From positions 74,550,735 through 74,614,734 of the forward strand of contig OX421962.1 of assembly GCA_949128115.1 (NCBI GenBank): a DNA stretch of 64,000 bases, in the 5' to 3' direction. A program made the position numbers and the translations under genes. This document shows, in pieces, positions 32,695 to 44,753 of the stretch. The notes under the pieces are model-generated. The model was given only the letters and a program-made list of their open reading frames with translations, did not search any database and was not told the origin of the DNA. Position 1 is the first letter of the stretch; each line of letters starts with the position of its first letter. The DNA comes from Anaspis maculata (lineage: Eukaryota > Arthropoda > Insecta > Coleoptera > Scraptiidae).

Positions 32695-33049
32695 CCAAAA
32701 ACTATTTTTATTTTATTCGTTTATTTAACGTCGGCCTGTTTCCGCAACGCGGCCTAACACCGACGCCGGTGAATGCTTTCCTCCACTATACCGGAAATTT
32801 TGCCGAACCCCTGTGTGTTCCAACACAGGGTAGGGATTTTTAACGACCACCAACATCGCATGGGGTCGGCACCATCGTTCGTATTTTACGTGCTATGCGA
32901 CACACGGCGCGTCTTGCATTTAGCAAGCATTCCAACTAAACCAAGGAGCTTGTTTTCGAGACCGAAAATCCGTCCCCGGCGGAGATCGAACCCGCGACCT
33001 CTGGAGTGGTAGTCGAACGCGCTAACTAACCACACCACAAGCTCCTCGC
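32695..33049 (-). mobile_element. tRNA-derived SINE, minus strand
   Basis: Read on the minus strand from 33049, the head GAGGAGCTTGTGGTGTGGTT then AGTTAGCGCG resembles a tRNA D-arm/A box. About 35 nt later GCGGGTTCGATCTCCGCC is a clear B box and T-arm (GGTTCGA core). Together these form an internal RNA polymerase III promoter. The body continues about 280 bp and ends in an AT-rich tail (plus strand TTTATTTTATTCGTTTATTT at about 32705). It would be mobilised by a partner LINE. A functional tRNA is excluded because the 3' acceptor half does not pair and the unit is too long. Confidence 0.8.
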
Positions 33050-33113
33050 CAAAAACTATACTTCATATGTCTACAGGAGAAAATTTATAGGAGCTTATTT
33101 TATTATTATTATA

Positions 33114-33692
33114 CAGGGTGATTCATGAGTGACCTTACATAGGCTAATGGGAGATAGAGGACTTCGAGGCGAGTCAGGATCCACTGAAGAAATTTCATTT
33201 TCTCCGATGGTTACGAAGATACAGGGTGTTTTGTGTGTTTCGTATGAAACTTTGATGAGCGATATTTCTGAAACGGCTAGAGATATATTCTTGAAATTCA
33301 CCAGTAATATTTCTCTATTGGAACTTACCCTGAAGCCATACTGGGTAAGTCAAAATCCAGGGCCGGGATTGAAAAAATGTGCCCCTTTTTTATTTGATCA
33401 AAAAGTATATTTTCTGACCGCTTTTCTGAAAAACTGCTATCGGATTCGAAAAGCTAAGGGAAAATGCTTCAAGATTCACTCTTCAATTTAGATGGCACAC
33501 CTAAACCGTTTCGACATAAAAATTGAAAGTGGAATTTATGGGTAAGTTTCCATTTTTGACCAGACATAATCGACTCATTGTTTGATTGAATTCATTCAAA
33601 TTCATTTTTTAGCTTGTCCTGGTGGAATAGAAGGGCTTGGTAGGAATCTGGTAGTCCTCTATCTCCCATCAGCCTATGTAAATGTCACCCTG
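33114..33692. mobile_element. CAGGGTG-type element, deleted single-arm form (579 bp)
   Basis: CAGGGTGATTCATGAGTGAC at 33114 and the right end GTAAATGTCACCCTG at 33692 are inverted repeats of about 50 bp including TAGGCTAATGGGAGATAGAG. TATA lies on both sides (33110-33113, 33693-33696). Its interior matches one arm of the 1.2 kb palindrome at 36638-37812, so it is a derivative that lost most of the second arm. A 120-codon plus-strand frame at 33129-33491 has a counterpart in the same phase in the 36.7 kb copy. Confidence 0.85.
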
Positions 33693-35005
33693 TATACATT
33701 TTAGGCGAAAACAGGAACACTTATAAATTAATTTGATCACACTATCGAAAATTTATACTAGGTGATCATTTGAAAACTATCCACCTGCAGTAGCTCCCGA
33801 TTTCCAGTCAATATTTCTTCCAACAAAAATAGGTTAATTTTTATATCGAGGGGGGCATCTTAAACATACCTTGGCAAATTTCTATCTTCAGCCCCCTCGC
33901 CCTCACTCGCCCCAACATTGGAATTTCAAATGACACCACCCACCTTGCAATACATCAGATTATAGAGAATTGAACTCTTTTTCGAAATAAAATATTTTGA
34001 AATTTTTGAACCTCACCCTCCTCCCCAAAAATTCTCTTAGTGTCCCATTTAATATTCTGGACCCTTCAATTCTCTTGAGTTTAAAATATTGATCGTTGAA
34101 ACAAAACCAACTATTTACTATTATTAACCCATATGGTCCGGATTAAATTTTTTTTAAGCGAAAATTTTTCTTGAAATTCTGGTCTTTTAAGCAGAGTGGA
34201 ATTACACAAAAATTAGAAAAAAATTCTTTGAGTGTTGTATTTAGTTGAAAAGTGCTGTCCTTTTAAAAGGACGGTAGGGCTATGTACTACTATGAAATAT
34301 AAATTTTTTGATAACATCAAACGACTGAAAAATGTTTCCTTGCACTTCAAAAAACATGAAATTATCAATATGAAACAAAAAACATCAGAGAACAAAAGAA
34401 AAAAAATCATTTCTGGGTGGTTTCCAAGGTCTTTTTCTTTGTCATTTTATTGTTAGTTTCCAGGAGCTCTGTACTCATAGATCTTTGGAACTTTAGTTGG
34501 TCGAGGTTTCCGCCATTATTTTTATTTAGTCGCCAAGATTTTTGCATAGTCATATCTAAGCAGTGAGCAAATGGTGGAGAATACCATTTTTCCCTCTGAC
34601 TGAAACTCTGTATTAGCCTTGATTTTGATCATCACGATCTACACCGCCCATATTCTCGTAGTATGATATCAGTAGCGGTTGATCTACGTGCTACGATGTG
34701 CTTTTTCTTCTGATCACGAGAACCTCGTCATTTCTTAAAATAGACAATAATGCCTAGCCGCAAAGCCCCAATCCAAAACTTGTAGCCCAAATTCGGCTCT
34801 GAGTTGCGCTTCTGGCAAATTGTTTTGTTCAATAAAATTTTCTTCTGCTGAATCTTCATCCGTATCGCATTCATCGTTTGTATTTTTGGGAAAATATCTG
34901 CTATTTCTCCTGGAATATCTTCAATACATCCTTCTCGATTTCTTCCAGTAACTGTGCTATGGTAATGGGTCTTTTTCATAAGTGAAATAAAAACGACATC
35001 ATTGT

Positions 35006-36055
35006 AAACTGCGCAACAAATATGTTGTCGCAAGGGAAAAATTGGTCCGACTTTGGACCACAATAACTTTTGAATGGCACAAACCATTTCGATTTTGTTT
35101 TCACGGTTAGTGAGATCAGTCTTTCCGTTATTCACCTTCAAGAGGTGAAGATCAGGAAGCTTAATGTAAAATATTTACAGGGTGAAATGTAAAACAGTGC
35201 AAAATTTTAGCAAATTGAACGGACCCCCATTTTCAGAATAATTTTTTTTCACAAATGCAAATGAAAGGATCATAAAGTGTGATGTTTTGGCTTGCGCCCA
35301 GTTTTAGAACTTTTGGAATAGAAACTCTGGTTCTGACTCTATGATTTTTTTTTCTCTTGGAGGATGCTGATTTATCCTATCGCTACAAGAAAGACTATGT
35401 TAGCCTAGGAGCCTGTCATCATCAAAAACTAAAATCGACCATCAGCATCAAGTTCAGGAGGTCAAAATCACAAAGAAAGTTTGTTTCAGTTGTGAAAATC
35501 TGATCAAATTCAATTTTTAAGAAAAACAGCTGTGTCGCCCATTTCGAATGGGCCCCTTTTTTGAAGCCTTGATCAAGGTATCTCAGATGGTCTGCAAGTT
35601 AAGTTGCTGAGAACCGTTTAAGAAACAATATTGGTGAATTGCAACCTCCCATCATCAGAATAACATAGTCTTCTTTGTACCGATAGGATGAATCAGCATC
35701 TTCCAAGAGAAAAAAATCATAAAGTCAGAACCAGACTTCCAATTTCAAAAATTTTGAAACTAAGCGCAAGCTAAAGCATAACGTTTTATAATCCTTTCAT
35801 TTGCATTTGAGAAAAAAATTACTCTGAAAATGGGGGTCCGTTTAATTTGCTCAAGCTCTGTACTGTTTTACATTTCACCCTGTGGATATTTTACATGGAA
35901 CTTCCAGATATTCACCTTCTGAAGGTGGATAACGGAAAAACTGATCTCACTAACCGTCAAAACAGAATCAAAATGGTTTTTGTCATTCAAAAGTTATTGG
36001 GGTCCAAACTCGGACCAATTTTTCCCTCGCGACAACATATTTGTTGCGCAGTTTA
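35006..36055. repeat. Palindrome nested in the piggyBac-like element
   Basis: AAACTGCGCAACAAATATGT at 35006 is mirrored by ACATATTTGTTGCGCAGTTT ending at 36055. Inside, CAGGGTGAAATGTAAAACAG (35178) and CTGTTTTACATTTCACCCTG (35882) mark a CAGGGTG-type element around the centre (about 35500-35620). The outer 170-bp arms encode a similar 45-residue frame in each orientation (KTDLTNR, GPIFP, RQHICCAV). Not recognised as a known protein. Confidence 0.8.
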
Positions 36056-36370
36056 GTTGATAGTAGTGGATAGACCTACCGTCCTTTATAAAGGACACCG
36101 TTTTTTTGCACGGGACAGTTTGAAAAAAAATTGAAGTTTTGGTAGCAGGCAAGTTACTTGATCTTTGAAGTACCCAAATATAAAAAAAAAACAATCATAA
36201 TCTGCTATAACAACAAAATATACCTACCTCTGGTTATTCATTGTATAAAAGCTAGCAACAAACAAAAGGGCACCATACAAGCAAATTCAGTAATTATAAC
36301 GAACTAGTGATATGAATTGGCTCTCAATACTTGAAGTTTGGTATGTAGTGACTTTATCTGTTTATACTAC

Positions 36371-36500
36371 CGGGTGTTTATAAATATCTGTGATCGCATC
36401 GCCTTTGGAATCCGCTTTCGATCACTACAATTGCGCCTGTTGCTGCGTTTTTCGGCCTGACCCATGCCTGCCGCGATCACAGTTTCTTATAAACACCCCG
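36371..36500. mobile_element. 130-bp hairpin MITE
   Basis: CGGGTGTTTATAAATATCTG, then TGATCGC (36371), pairs with GCGATCACAG, then TTTCTTATAAACACCCCG ending at 36500. Flanks are TAC and TAG, compatible with a decayed 3-bp duplication. Non-coding. Nested in the right part of the piggyBac-like element. Confidence 0.7.
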
Positions 36501-36637
36501 TAGTAATAGCAGTTGATTATTGTGCAAAAAACTTTTACCGTCCTTTATAAAGGACGGTCGGAAAGGACGGTCGGGCTATATGGGTTAAGGCGTTTCCTTA
36601 ATTGATAAAAATGAAATGTTTTGTGACTTTTGATATA

Positions 36638-37812
36638 CAGGGTGATTCATGAGTGACCTTACATAGGCTAATGGGAGATAGAGAGGACTTTGAGGCGAGT
36701 CAGGATCCACTGAGGAAATTTTGTTTTCTTCATTGGTTACGAAGATACAGGGTGTTTTGTGTGTTTCGTGTGAAACTTTGATCAGCGATATTTCTGAAGC
36801 GGCTGAAGATATTGTGTTGAAATTTACCAGTAATATTTCTCTGCTGGAACTTATCCAGAAGTCATACCGGGTGAGTCAAAATCCAGGGCCGGAGTTGAAA
36901 AAATGTGCCCCTATTTCATTTGATCAAAAAGTACATTTTCTGACCGCTTTTCTGAAAAACTGTTATCGGATTCGGAAAGCTAAGGAAAAATGCTTCAAGA
37001 ATCACCATTCAATTTAGATGGCACACCTAGACCGTTTCGACAAAAAAATTAAAAGTAATATTTGTGGGTAAGTTTCCATTTTTTAACGGACATAATCGAC
37101 TCATTGTTTGATTGAATTCATTAAAATTCATTTTTTAGCTTGTCTCTGTGGAACAGAAGGGCTTGGTAGTATGAAAAATTCCATAGCCGGAAATTTTTTT
37201 TTGACGATCAAATCGAGTCTAATTTTGGTTTCGCTCTCGATTTTGTCATAAAAAAAAAATTGTCAGCTCTGAAAAATTTTTTTCAAGCAAGCCCTTTCAT
37301 TCAACAGAGACAAGCCAAAAAATGAATTTTAATGAATTCGATCAAACAATGAGTCGATTATGTCCGGTCGAAAATGGGAACTCACCCACAAATTTTACTT
37401 TTAATTTTATTGTCGAAACGGTTTAGGTGTGCCATCTAAATTGAAATTGATTCTTAAAGTATTTTTTCTTAGCTTTTTGAATCCGATAGCAGTTTTTTAG
37501 AAAAGCGGTCAGAAAATGTACTTTTTGATGAAACAAAAAAGGGGCACCTTTTTTCTAGCCCGGCCCTGGATTTTGACTTACCCTGTATGACTTCGGGATG
37601 AGTTTCAACAGAGAAATATTACTGGTGAATTTCAACAAAATACCTTTGGCCGTTTCAGAAATATCGCTTATCAAAGTTTCATACGAAACACACAAAACAC
37701 CCTGTATCTTCGTAACCATCGGAGAAAATGAAATTTCTTCAGTGGATCCTGACTCGCCTCGAAGTCCTCTATCTCCCATTAGCCTATGTAAGGTCACTCA
37801 TGAATCACCCTG
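36638..37812. mobile_element. CAGGGTG-type palindrome, full-length form (1175 bp)
   Basis: CAGGGTGATTCATGAGTGAC at 36638 and GTCACTCATGAATCACCCTG ending at 37812 are perfect 20-bp inverted ends. Arms extend about 540 bp inward to a loop near 37180-37270. Left flank TATA (36634-36637), right flank TACA. Each arm contains a frame related to the one in the 33.1 kb derivative (36721-37017 plus; 37555-37797 minus). No transposase. Confidence 0.9.
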
Positions 37813-38480
37813 TACAACAGATACCTTGCACTCTTATTAATTCCGAAAACAGTAAGTTTGGATCTGAAGCTTCTTCAACACACCATCGCCATCATCCTAA
37901 AGCCCCCGGTCTGACATGTAAGACAAAGAAATTTTCAACAACCTTAGCAACGCACATAAGATTTACAGGGTTAAATTCATGTACCTTAAGACGTAAGTTT
38001 TGAGGAACCAGCTCCCTGTCCATTACGACCGAATCAATTTGAAAATTGGTGTCTTGGCATTTTTCAACTATTTTTTTCCTGCGTCTACTATTTGTATCTT
38101 TTACTGTTTCCGAGATCCCAATACTAGTGAGCAGTAAAAAAAGGGACACCTGTATATAGTATAGCTATACATCAGAAATAATGCTGATCATCAAGGTAAC
38201 TTTACATATCAAAATTATCTTCAATGACGTTGCAGCTGGGATGCCAAGATGGGAGGTCCCGCGACAGATTTTACGACGGTTTTTTTTCGATGTGAATACC
38301 CTGAATACCCTGTTGGAAATGACCAACAAGAAAGTTATTGAAACCCATCGAAACGCCAAAGGGTCGTCATAGGTTCTATAAGAAGTTTGATTATATTGGT
38401 TATACCAAGCCTGTATTCAGGCTTGATGTTCGATATGTTTTGACTTGAGAACATAGGGAAGGTTGGGTCTACGGTCTACA
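37813..38480. other. Unassigned, with one CACCTG-TATA terminus
   Basis: GGGACACCTG followed by TATA (38144-38156) matches a right end of the CAGG(G)TG superfamily; no left mate is convincing. A small stem AAGCCTGTATTCAGGCTT lies at about 38408-38425. Nothing else recognised. Confidence 0.4.
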
Positions 38481-38489
38481 AAACATGAA

Positions 38490-39010
38490 TCGAAAGAAAT
38501 CTGTATCGTTCACAAAGGCACTAGAGAAACGATATCAAGCTGGAGACGCCAAGTTAAGACAGCGTCAGTATCGAATACAGCGGTCCGATTGATTGATAGA
38601 TTTTGCTCCACTAAGCCTTTGCTATGGTGATGCTTCCTTACGCGGTCTGAAGCCCAACTTGATATTGAACCATGAGAAATTAAAAAAAAAAACTTACCCA
38701 ATCAAGTTTCACGCCTCATTCTGAAATGAAAGGAAAATATATTAGAATTTGGTGGTCAAGAACGGCAGTCACGTTTTTCACTATGACAAGACTACACTAA
38801 AGTCACCAAAGTATTTGAATAAAAATAGGCTAAAGGTGACAGGGACCTGAGGATGATGATCCTTTTGTGGTATTTGTAAGAAAAAATGTGTGTGGTGTGC
38901 GATATGTTGTTCTGTCCCATCAGGTACGCGATTATATCCCACTAGGTGGGGTAGAACCATGGATGGTAACCAAGGGTTGAACCGCCTAAACGCATTTTTT
39001 TGTTTCAATT
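38490..39010 (+). pseudogene. Possible Tc1/mariner-like transposase remnant
   Basis: Weak pattern: ISSWRRQVKTASVSNTAVR (about 38535-38590) resembles the helix-turn-helix region of Tc1-type transposases. About 200 bp later FHYDKTTLKSPKYLNKNRLK (about 38775-38835) resembles the block around the second catalytic aspartate (Q-D-N-D-P-K-H type). Stops and frame changes are frequent. No inverted ends found. Could be chance. Confidence 0.3.
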
Positions 39011-39315
39011 CAAATTTTTATATTATACTGGGGTGACTGTACAGTTGACGGCCACATTGTATAGTATACACTTTTTACAACCGCGAAACCAAATCCGTTG
39101 CCTACTACTTACGATTTTTAGTCGCCACTGAGGAGGAAATCACGATCAGACCAAAAGTTTCTTTGCAGTTCAATTGTTTAGGCCGTACTAGTTTTCTTTG
39201 CGATGCCTTTCTTAGACCCACGTGCAACATTGGTCATGTTGATAACTCTGTTTGCAACTTAGCCCAGGCGCCAGGGAAAACAATAAGGAAATAATTGTTT
39301 CCTGGCTGGAAACTA

Positions 39316-40769
39316 GCTTAAAACGATCTGTGTAGCTCAGGTTTTGACATACTAGTTTCCCCCCTTTCAGAAATGTCGGCGTCATGTCGCCATCATCAAC
39401 AAGAAGTGCACCAGCGTAGATTTTGCCGAATATTTTAATTTTGGGTCATCTGACAGCAAACAATGCTAGGAGTCATTTTGAAGCCTACGAAATTCCCTAC
39501 AGTTTGGTTTCTAAATCAACTTTCTGCGGCCTATGGTCTTTGAGAAAGAGCTTCTGGAAGCGAGAGTCATTGTCGTGAAAGCTCCATGGCCACTTGACTC
39601 GAAAAACTGAAATGTCGATGTGACAAAAAAAATTCCAAAATGAGATTACTCGAGAATCCTTCATGCTATAGTTGCGGTGATGGTCTTAAACTCTTCCTCT
39701 TGAACCGTAGATTACAAATATTGAAAAGTCAAAAGCGTCACATTGTACATATACAGGGTGTACTAAGGGAATCAAATCAGATCAGAGAAATTTGACATAT
39801 TTCTTCGATTTAGTCTATGCGAAACTCTAAGCACTTGTCACGAGTCCAATATCTATATGCATTGCTCTGTAAGCTTCACTTGATACACTTAAGAAGTGGT
39901 CAGCTCACAGCTTTCCTGTAAAATGTTTTGAAGGCCCTCTGAAATCATCAAAATTTACAGTAGCAAGAAATGTATGTAACAGTATATTATATACCAAGGA
40001 ACCAAATTGAATTTTTGATCCCTTGGGTGAAGTTTGTTGCTTGCAGGCCCTTTGGGTTCAAATCCCCAAATTCAAAATTCACTTTGGTCCCTTGGTATAT
40101 AATATACTGTTTATATTACTTGGTACTGTAAATTTTTAATATTTTGATGATTTCAGAGGGCCTTCAAAACATTTTACAGTAAAGCTGTGAGCTGACCACT
40201 TCTTTAGTGTATTAAGTGAAGCTTATAGAGCAAATCCATATTGATATTGGACTCGTGTTAGGTGCTTAGAGTGTCGCATGTAGGCTAAATCGAAGAAATA
40301 TGTCAAATTTCTCTGATCTGACTTGATTCCTCAGTACACCTGTTATGTACAATGTGACGTTATTGACTTTCCTATATTCGTAATTAACGGTTCAAGAGAA
40401 AGAGTTTAAGACCACCACCGCAACTATAGCATAAAGGATTCTCGAGAAATCTCATTTTGAATTTTTTTTGTCACATCGACATTTTAGTTTTTCGAGTCAA
40501 GTGGCCATGGAGTTTTTCGACAATGCCTCTCGCTTCCAGAAACTTTATCTCAAAAACCATAGGTTGCAGAAAGGTCATTCAAAAACTATTTCGTAGAGAA
40601 TTTCATTGGTTTCAAAATGACTTCTCACATATTTTGCTGTCAGATGACCCAAAATCAAGATATTCGGCAAAAACCACGCTGGTGCACTTCTTGTTGACGA
40701 TGGCGACATGACGCCGACATTTCCGAAAGGGGGGAAATTAGTTTGTCAAAATCTGAGCCACACAGATCG
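39316..40769. repeat. Composite palindrome E (about 1.45 kb)
   Basis: Outer arms: ATCTGTGTAGCTCAGGTTTT (39316) / its imperfect complement ending near 40769, and CGGCGTCATGTCGCCATC / GATGGCGACATGACGCCG. Inner part: CAGGGTGTACTAAGGG (39754, preceded by TATA) and CAGTACACCTG (40342), a CAGGGTG-type element whose own arms meet near 40040. Around the centre ATATTATATACCAAGGAACC and its counterpart flank a loop of about 60 bp. Non-coding. Confidence 0.85.
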
Positions 40770-41656
40770 AATTCAGTAATCTCCAAAAAAGTCCCCAGGA
40801 GCATATGTCTAACATCTTCAGTTCAGCCGTTAATCGCAGTCAAAGTTGTGCGCCGGTCTAGTAAAGTGGAAAAATTGACCGCGTGACCTTCCCTCTTGAA
40901 TGCTGCGAGGACGACAAGAGATATCCAAAAATTGCGTCCGAAAAAGTTGTAGAGAACTGAATGCTCCACTAGAAAATCTTCGGGGCCAATTATTAGCTCT
41001 TCCAGTTTAGCTGTGATCCAAGTTCGAAGTTGCGCGACAGTCCTGTTGATGGAGTGGTTCATTTGGAAAACACAAAAATTCTAGACTCGATGAAAAAAAT
41101 ATGACAAACCGTTTCGGGAAACCTAAGAAAAAAAACTTGAAAAATAGTGATTTGAACTTCCAGCTTCCTCATTGAATGCTGAAATAAACGTAATAAATAT
41201 GGAAAATGTGCACAAACAATCTTGGAGAGGATTGAATGATCTATAAAAAATCCCGTGATGTCATGATTGTATGCATCTTTTTCAACTCAGCTGCGGAATG
41301 CTATCAAAATTAGTGCACATCATTCATGACGCGCCGTTTTCACACATCTCTCACCATTCTCTCACCGTTTCAGAAACGCGGCGCATGTTTTTCCATCATT
41401 TTCATTTTTTCTCCATGCTTCTTGGGATAACTGGAAATGAAACTCTTTGGTTTGCCTTATTCAGTTTTTCATTCTCTACATCGCCATTTTTTTTTATCCT
41501 GCCCCCAATTTGTTCCAAGTTAAATCCTTATTTTACTGGACTATCAGTGTACAATTTTTGAAGCGTGCTTTTATATTCCACTGAAGTAATGTAGGCAACC
41601 AACAATACAACTTGTGGACTTCGACCCTGGCAGAGCAAAACTGCACCAGATGATGT
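40770..41656. other. Unassigned stretch
   Basis: No recognised domain. The plus-strand frame at 41271-41561 is rich in Phe/His/Ser and looks like AT-biased chance. Confidence 0.45.
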
Positions 41657-42211
41657 TCAAACAATAGTGCTGTCAGAAAAAATAAATTGATCGGTTAACC
41701 GGTCAAGAAAATTTTGACCGGTTACGGAATAACCGGTCATGGCTAACCGTACCATAACCGGTTAATCGGATTGACCGGTTAACCGGTTTAACCGGTTAAT
41801 TGGATTGACCGGTTAATCGGATTCACCGGTCAACCGGTTTGACTGGTTCTAAACCGGTTAACTGTGGACACACTGTGGACAATTTTGACCGGTTAAAAAT
41901 TCCAATTGTGACCGGTTATTTGTAATTGTAACCGGCTTTGCACTAACTTACCTACCTATGCATTGCATTTTGAAATATGTACGAGTCTGTATATGTTCAT
42001 AGAAATTATAAATGTTTATTAGTTTGCTTATTTTTTGGTAAAATTTGAAGTTACAGACGTCAACAGAGTATACCTAAGGTAAGACACAAAATGCAAGAGA
42101 GAGTTTCAGGAGGGCCGTTATTCTACATACATATAGAATGTATGTACATACCACTTCGCGCTACATGGAATATATATCTAAATAAAGACATTCAATAATA
42201 ATAATAATATA

Positions 42212-43120
42212 CAGGGTGGTCCAGGTTATAGTAGCAATAATTCACCAATCGATTGTCCATCGAAAACTAGGTCGACATGCATAATTTATTTTTCTCTAAA
42301 ACGCTTCCTAAGAGAGATACAGCCCTTCAAAGTTCAGTTTTTAAAATCTTCTTTTTGCAATAACTCTCAAGTCATCAAAGCGATTTTGACCAAATTTGAT
42401 ACAAATACTAACGAAATAAATACCCATCACTTGACGTAGATGACTTTTGTCAAAATTGTCCAATGGTGTAGATACGGGGGAGTTGTTTTACTTTTCACGC
42501 CCTATTCTCTACGCCACTGAATATTTTTGAAAAACTATATTTTTTCGAATTCCTTGCTCAATTCAGACAAAAAAGTTACTCTTGTAAAATTTTGATTAGA
42601 AGCTTCATTTCTGAGATATTTGGGTTTGAAACTTTGGAAAACGCTTCGAAATCGCGACTTTCGAAGGCCTAAAAATTAATATCCAAGAAAACTGATGTTT
42701 CCTCAACTGGAATAAGTTTTCTGAACGTTCAAGTTGATTTACTGCCATTTTCTTGCTGAGAAACGAGGCGTTTCCAGAAAAAAAAACAACTTGGGCTCTG
42801 GAAAGTGGCGATTTCGGGATGTTTTCCAAAGTTTAAAACCCCAATATCTCAAAAATCTAGCCTCTAATCAAAATTTTAGAAGAATAACTTTTTTTTTCTA
42901 AATTGAACAAGGAATTCGAAAAAAAATATAGTTTTTTAAAAATATTCAGTGGCGTGGAGAATGGGGCGTGAAAAGTAAAACAACTTTCCCGTATCTACGC
43001 CACTAGACAATTTTGACAAAAGTTATCTACGTCAAGTTAGTGATGTGCATTTATTTCGTAAGTATTTGTACCAAATTTGGTCAAAATCGCTTCGATGATT
43101 TGAGAGTTATTGCAAAAAGG
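42212..43120. mobile_element. CAGGGTGG-type palindrome, right end truncated
   Basis: Left end TATA-CAGGGTGGTCCAGGTTAT (CAGGGTG at 42212). Inner arms pair around a centre near 42740 (GAATTCCTTGCTCAATT at 42548 with its complement AATTGAACAAGGAATTC at about 42901; CTTTTTGCAATAACTCTCAA at about 42352 with TTGAGAGTTATTGCAAAAAG at about 43100). The right arm stops at about 43120 without the terminal 140 bp. The missing terminal sequence is present in the half copy at 48.98-49.38 kb. Confidence 0.8.
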
Positions 43121-44572
43121 GTATGGTATAAGTATAAAAATAAAAAATAAAAAATATACAGGTGTCCCTGTTCAACTGTTTGATCGCGAAGATTTTGCCA
43201 GTGGATGAAGCATGAAAAAATGGGCTTTTTTGAAAGAACTTTTTTTCAAAAACGTATATTAACTGAGATACAGCCCTTCAATGTTAAAATTCAAATATCG
43301 TTTTTCCACATACTTTTCGCACCGTTGAACCAATTCGCTTCACATTTTGGATACGTGATTATCAAGTGAATTTCCAAAAATTGTCACTCAAGGACTTTGA
43401 AGGATTTTGAGTTTCGACACATTGGTCCAATGGCGTGGATATTGGGGGACTCGTCCTTGTTCTCCCCTTAATTTCTGCGCCACTGACTATTTTGCAAAAA
43501 TGCCTAGGCATTTGGACAGGCAATTAATTTAAAGGAAAAAATTACTCCTGGCAACTTTTGTTAAAGGCTTCGTTTTCGAGATAATTGAATCATAATGTTT
43601 GAAAAAATCTTGTAAACCAATTTCAAGAGCCAAACAAATAATTTTTCGAAAACTTGTTGCTCCTCAGCTAAAATAATGGTTCATGAACTTAAATCGCCTG
43701 GAAAGTCTGTTTCAGTGAAGAAATCATGACTTTTCCCCGATCATTATCTTCAATTTCTTAGAATTGGCGTTTTCAACATGTTTTTCAAACATTCGGATTC
43801 AAATATCTTGACAAGAAAGCTTCTAATATTTGTCAGGGGTAACTTTTTCTTCTAAATTGATTGCAGAATTCAAGTGCTCATAGACATTTCTTGTATCGGA
43901 TCCATGTCCAGCTATAGACCACTCACAATCCAGATCAGTCCAGCCATCCTCAGGATCATAACTAAAACCGTCCCAAACCGAAGGGAAGAAACAACACTAA
44001 ATCGTGTACTAATCGGACACACGCTCATGACACATTCCTTCATTTTGTCAAAAGAAGAGCCCCCAGGATGTCTATACTGCAATGAGGTTCGAGCACGAAC
44101 CTGTAATATAGCTGGACTGCTAATACCCCAGATTCCCCCAACATTTTATGACCCCCCCTCTGGAAGTCGCCATCTTATTATGCACCAGTGGACTCAAACG
44201 TTTAGTGGCGGCCTCGATGGTAGCTCACAATTTGCAACCGAGAAGGTTTTTGTATTGATGACTGTGACTAGACATTCGATTTCATAAATAAATAATTTTA
44301 GTGTGTATTGATATAATTTTTAGCTAAATTTGTTGCCGATCCATGAAGATTTGCTAGAGTTTACTGTAATTAAATAGAACGTTTGAAGTTCACTGGAATA
44401 GTTTTCGCTCGGTGACAGTTGTGCCTAGCTGTCAGTGCAGCTCGCCGCGCCCGCACGCCGTCCGCCGTCTTGATTTCCGCGAGCTTGACGCGCGCCACTC
44501 TAACTGACACTGTCAGATGTTTTGTTGTTGTTGATGTTCGCGACCATTTTTTCATCATTCGCGTCAAATTTG

Positions 44573-44636
44573 GTAAGTAAAAGCTAGAATTTTAAATATT
44601 TCATATCGTAAATAACGCAAATGTTTATTTATTCAG
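44573..44636 (+). other. Putative 5'-leader intron of the P-like element
   Basis: Donor TTTG|GTAAGTAA at 44573 and acceptor TTTATTTATTCAG|GAATAAC at 44636/44637 match insect splice consensus; the THAP exon ATG follows 7 nt after the acceptor. At 64 bp it is of typical insect minimal-intron length. Prediction only. Confidence 0.55.
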
Positions 44637-44643
44637 GAATAAC

Positions 44644-44753
44644 ATGGAAAAGGGGCAACCGCGGCGCATCTGTGGAGGCGCTCATTGTTTTGTGCCGGGA
44701 TGCCACAACAAGTTTCATGTTGCAAATCCGGGAGTCTTCTTCCACAGCCACAG
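44644..44753 (+). CDS. THAP zinc-finger first exon of a P-like transposase (partial)
   Basis: ATG at 44644 opens a frame of 36 full codons ending at a strong splice donor CACAG|GTAAGG (44753/44754); unspliced, the next codon is a stop. The translation begins MEKGQPRR and contains CFVPGCHNKFHV with the C-x4-C pair that starts the THAP zinc finger, then GVFFHSHR, corresponding to the F-H-x-F block of the family. THAP domains bind the transposon ends in P-type transposases. The C-terminal C-x2-H pair and the catalytic domain would be on later exons, which are deleted here. It may still be transcribed, but the product would be only a partial finger. Confidence 0.6.

Larger units (their letters stand above)
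34128..36584. mobile_element. piggyBac-like non-autonomous element with TTAA duplication
   Basis: Ends are CCCATATGGTCCGGATT (34128) and GGGCTATATGGG (36584), flanked by TTAA at 34124-34127 and 36585-36588. TTAA plus CCC/GGG ends is the piggyBac signature. Subterminal blocks of the type AAAGGACGGTAGGGC occur near both ends (about 34268-34281; CCTACCGTCCTTTATAAAGG at 36076; ACCGTCCTTTATAAAGGACG at 36538). No transposase is recognisable. It contains a nested palindrome and a 130-bp hairpin. The total of 2.46 kb is inflated by those insertions. Confidence 0.75.

Noticed and set aside
32940..33049. A functional tRNA gene
   Set aside because: The A and B boxes are present but the acceptor stem does not close and the unit continues for about 280 bp into a tailed body, which fits a SINE.
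37966..38152. A small CAGGG...CACCTG element
   Set aside because: The ends do not pair after five bases; only the right end fits the superfamily.
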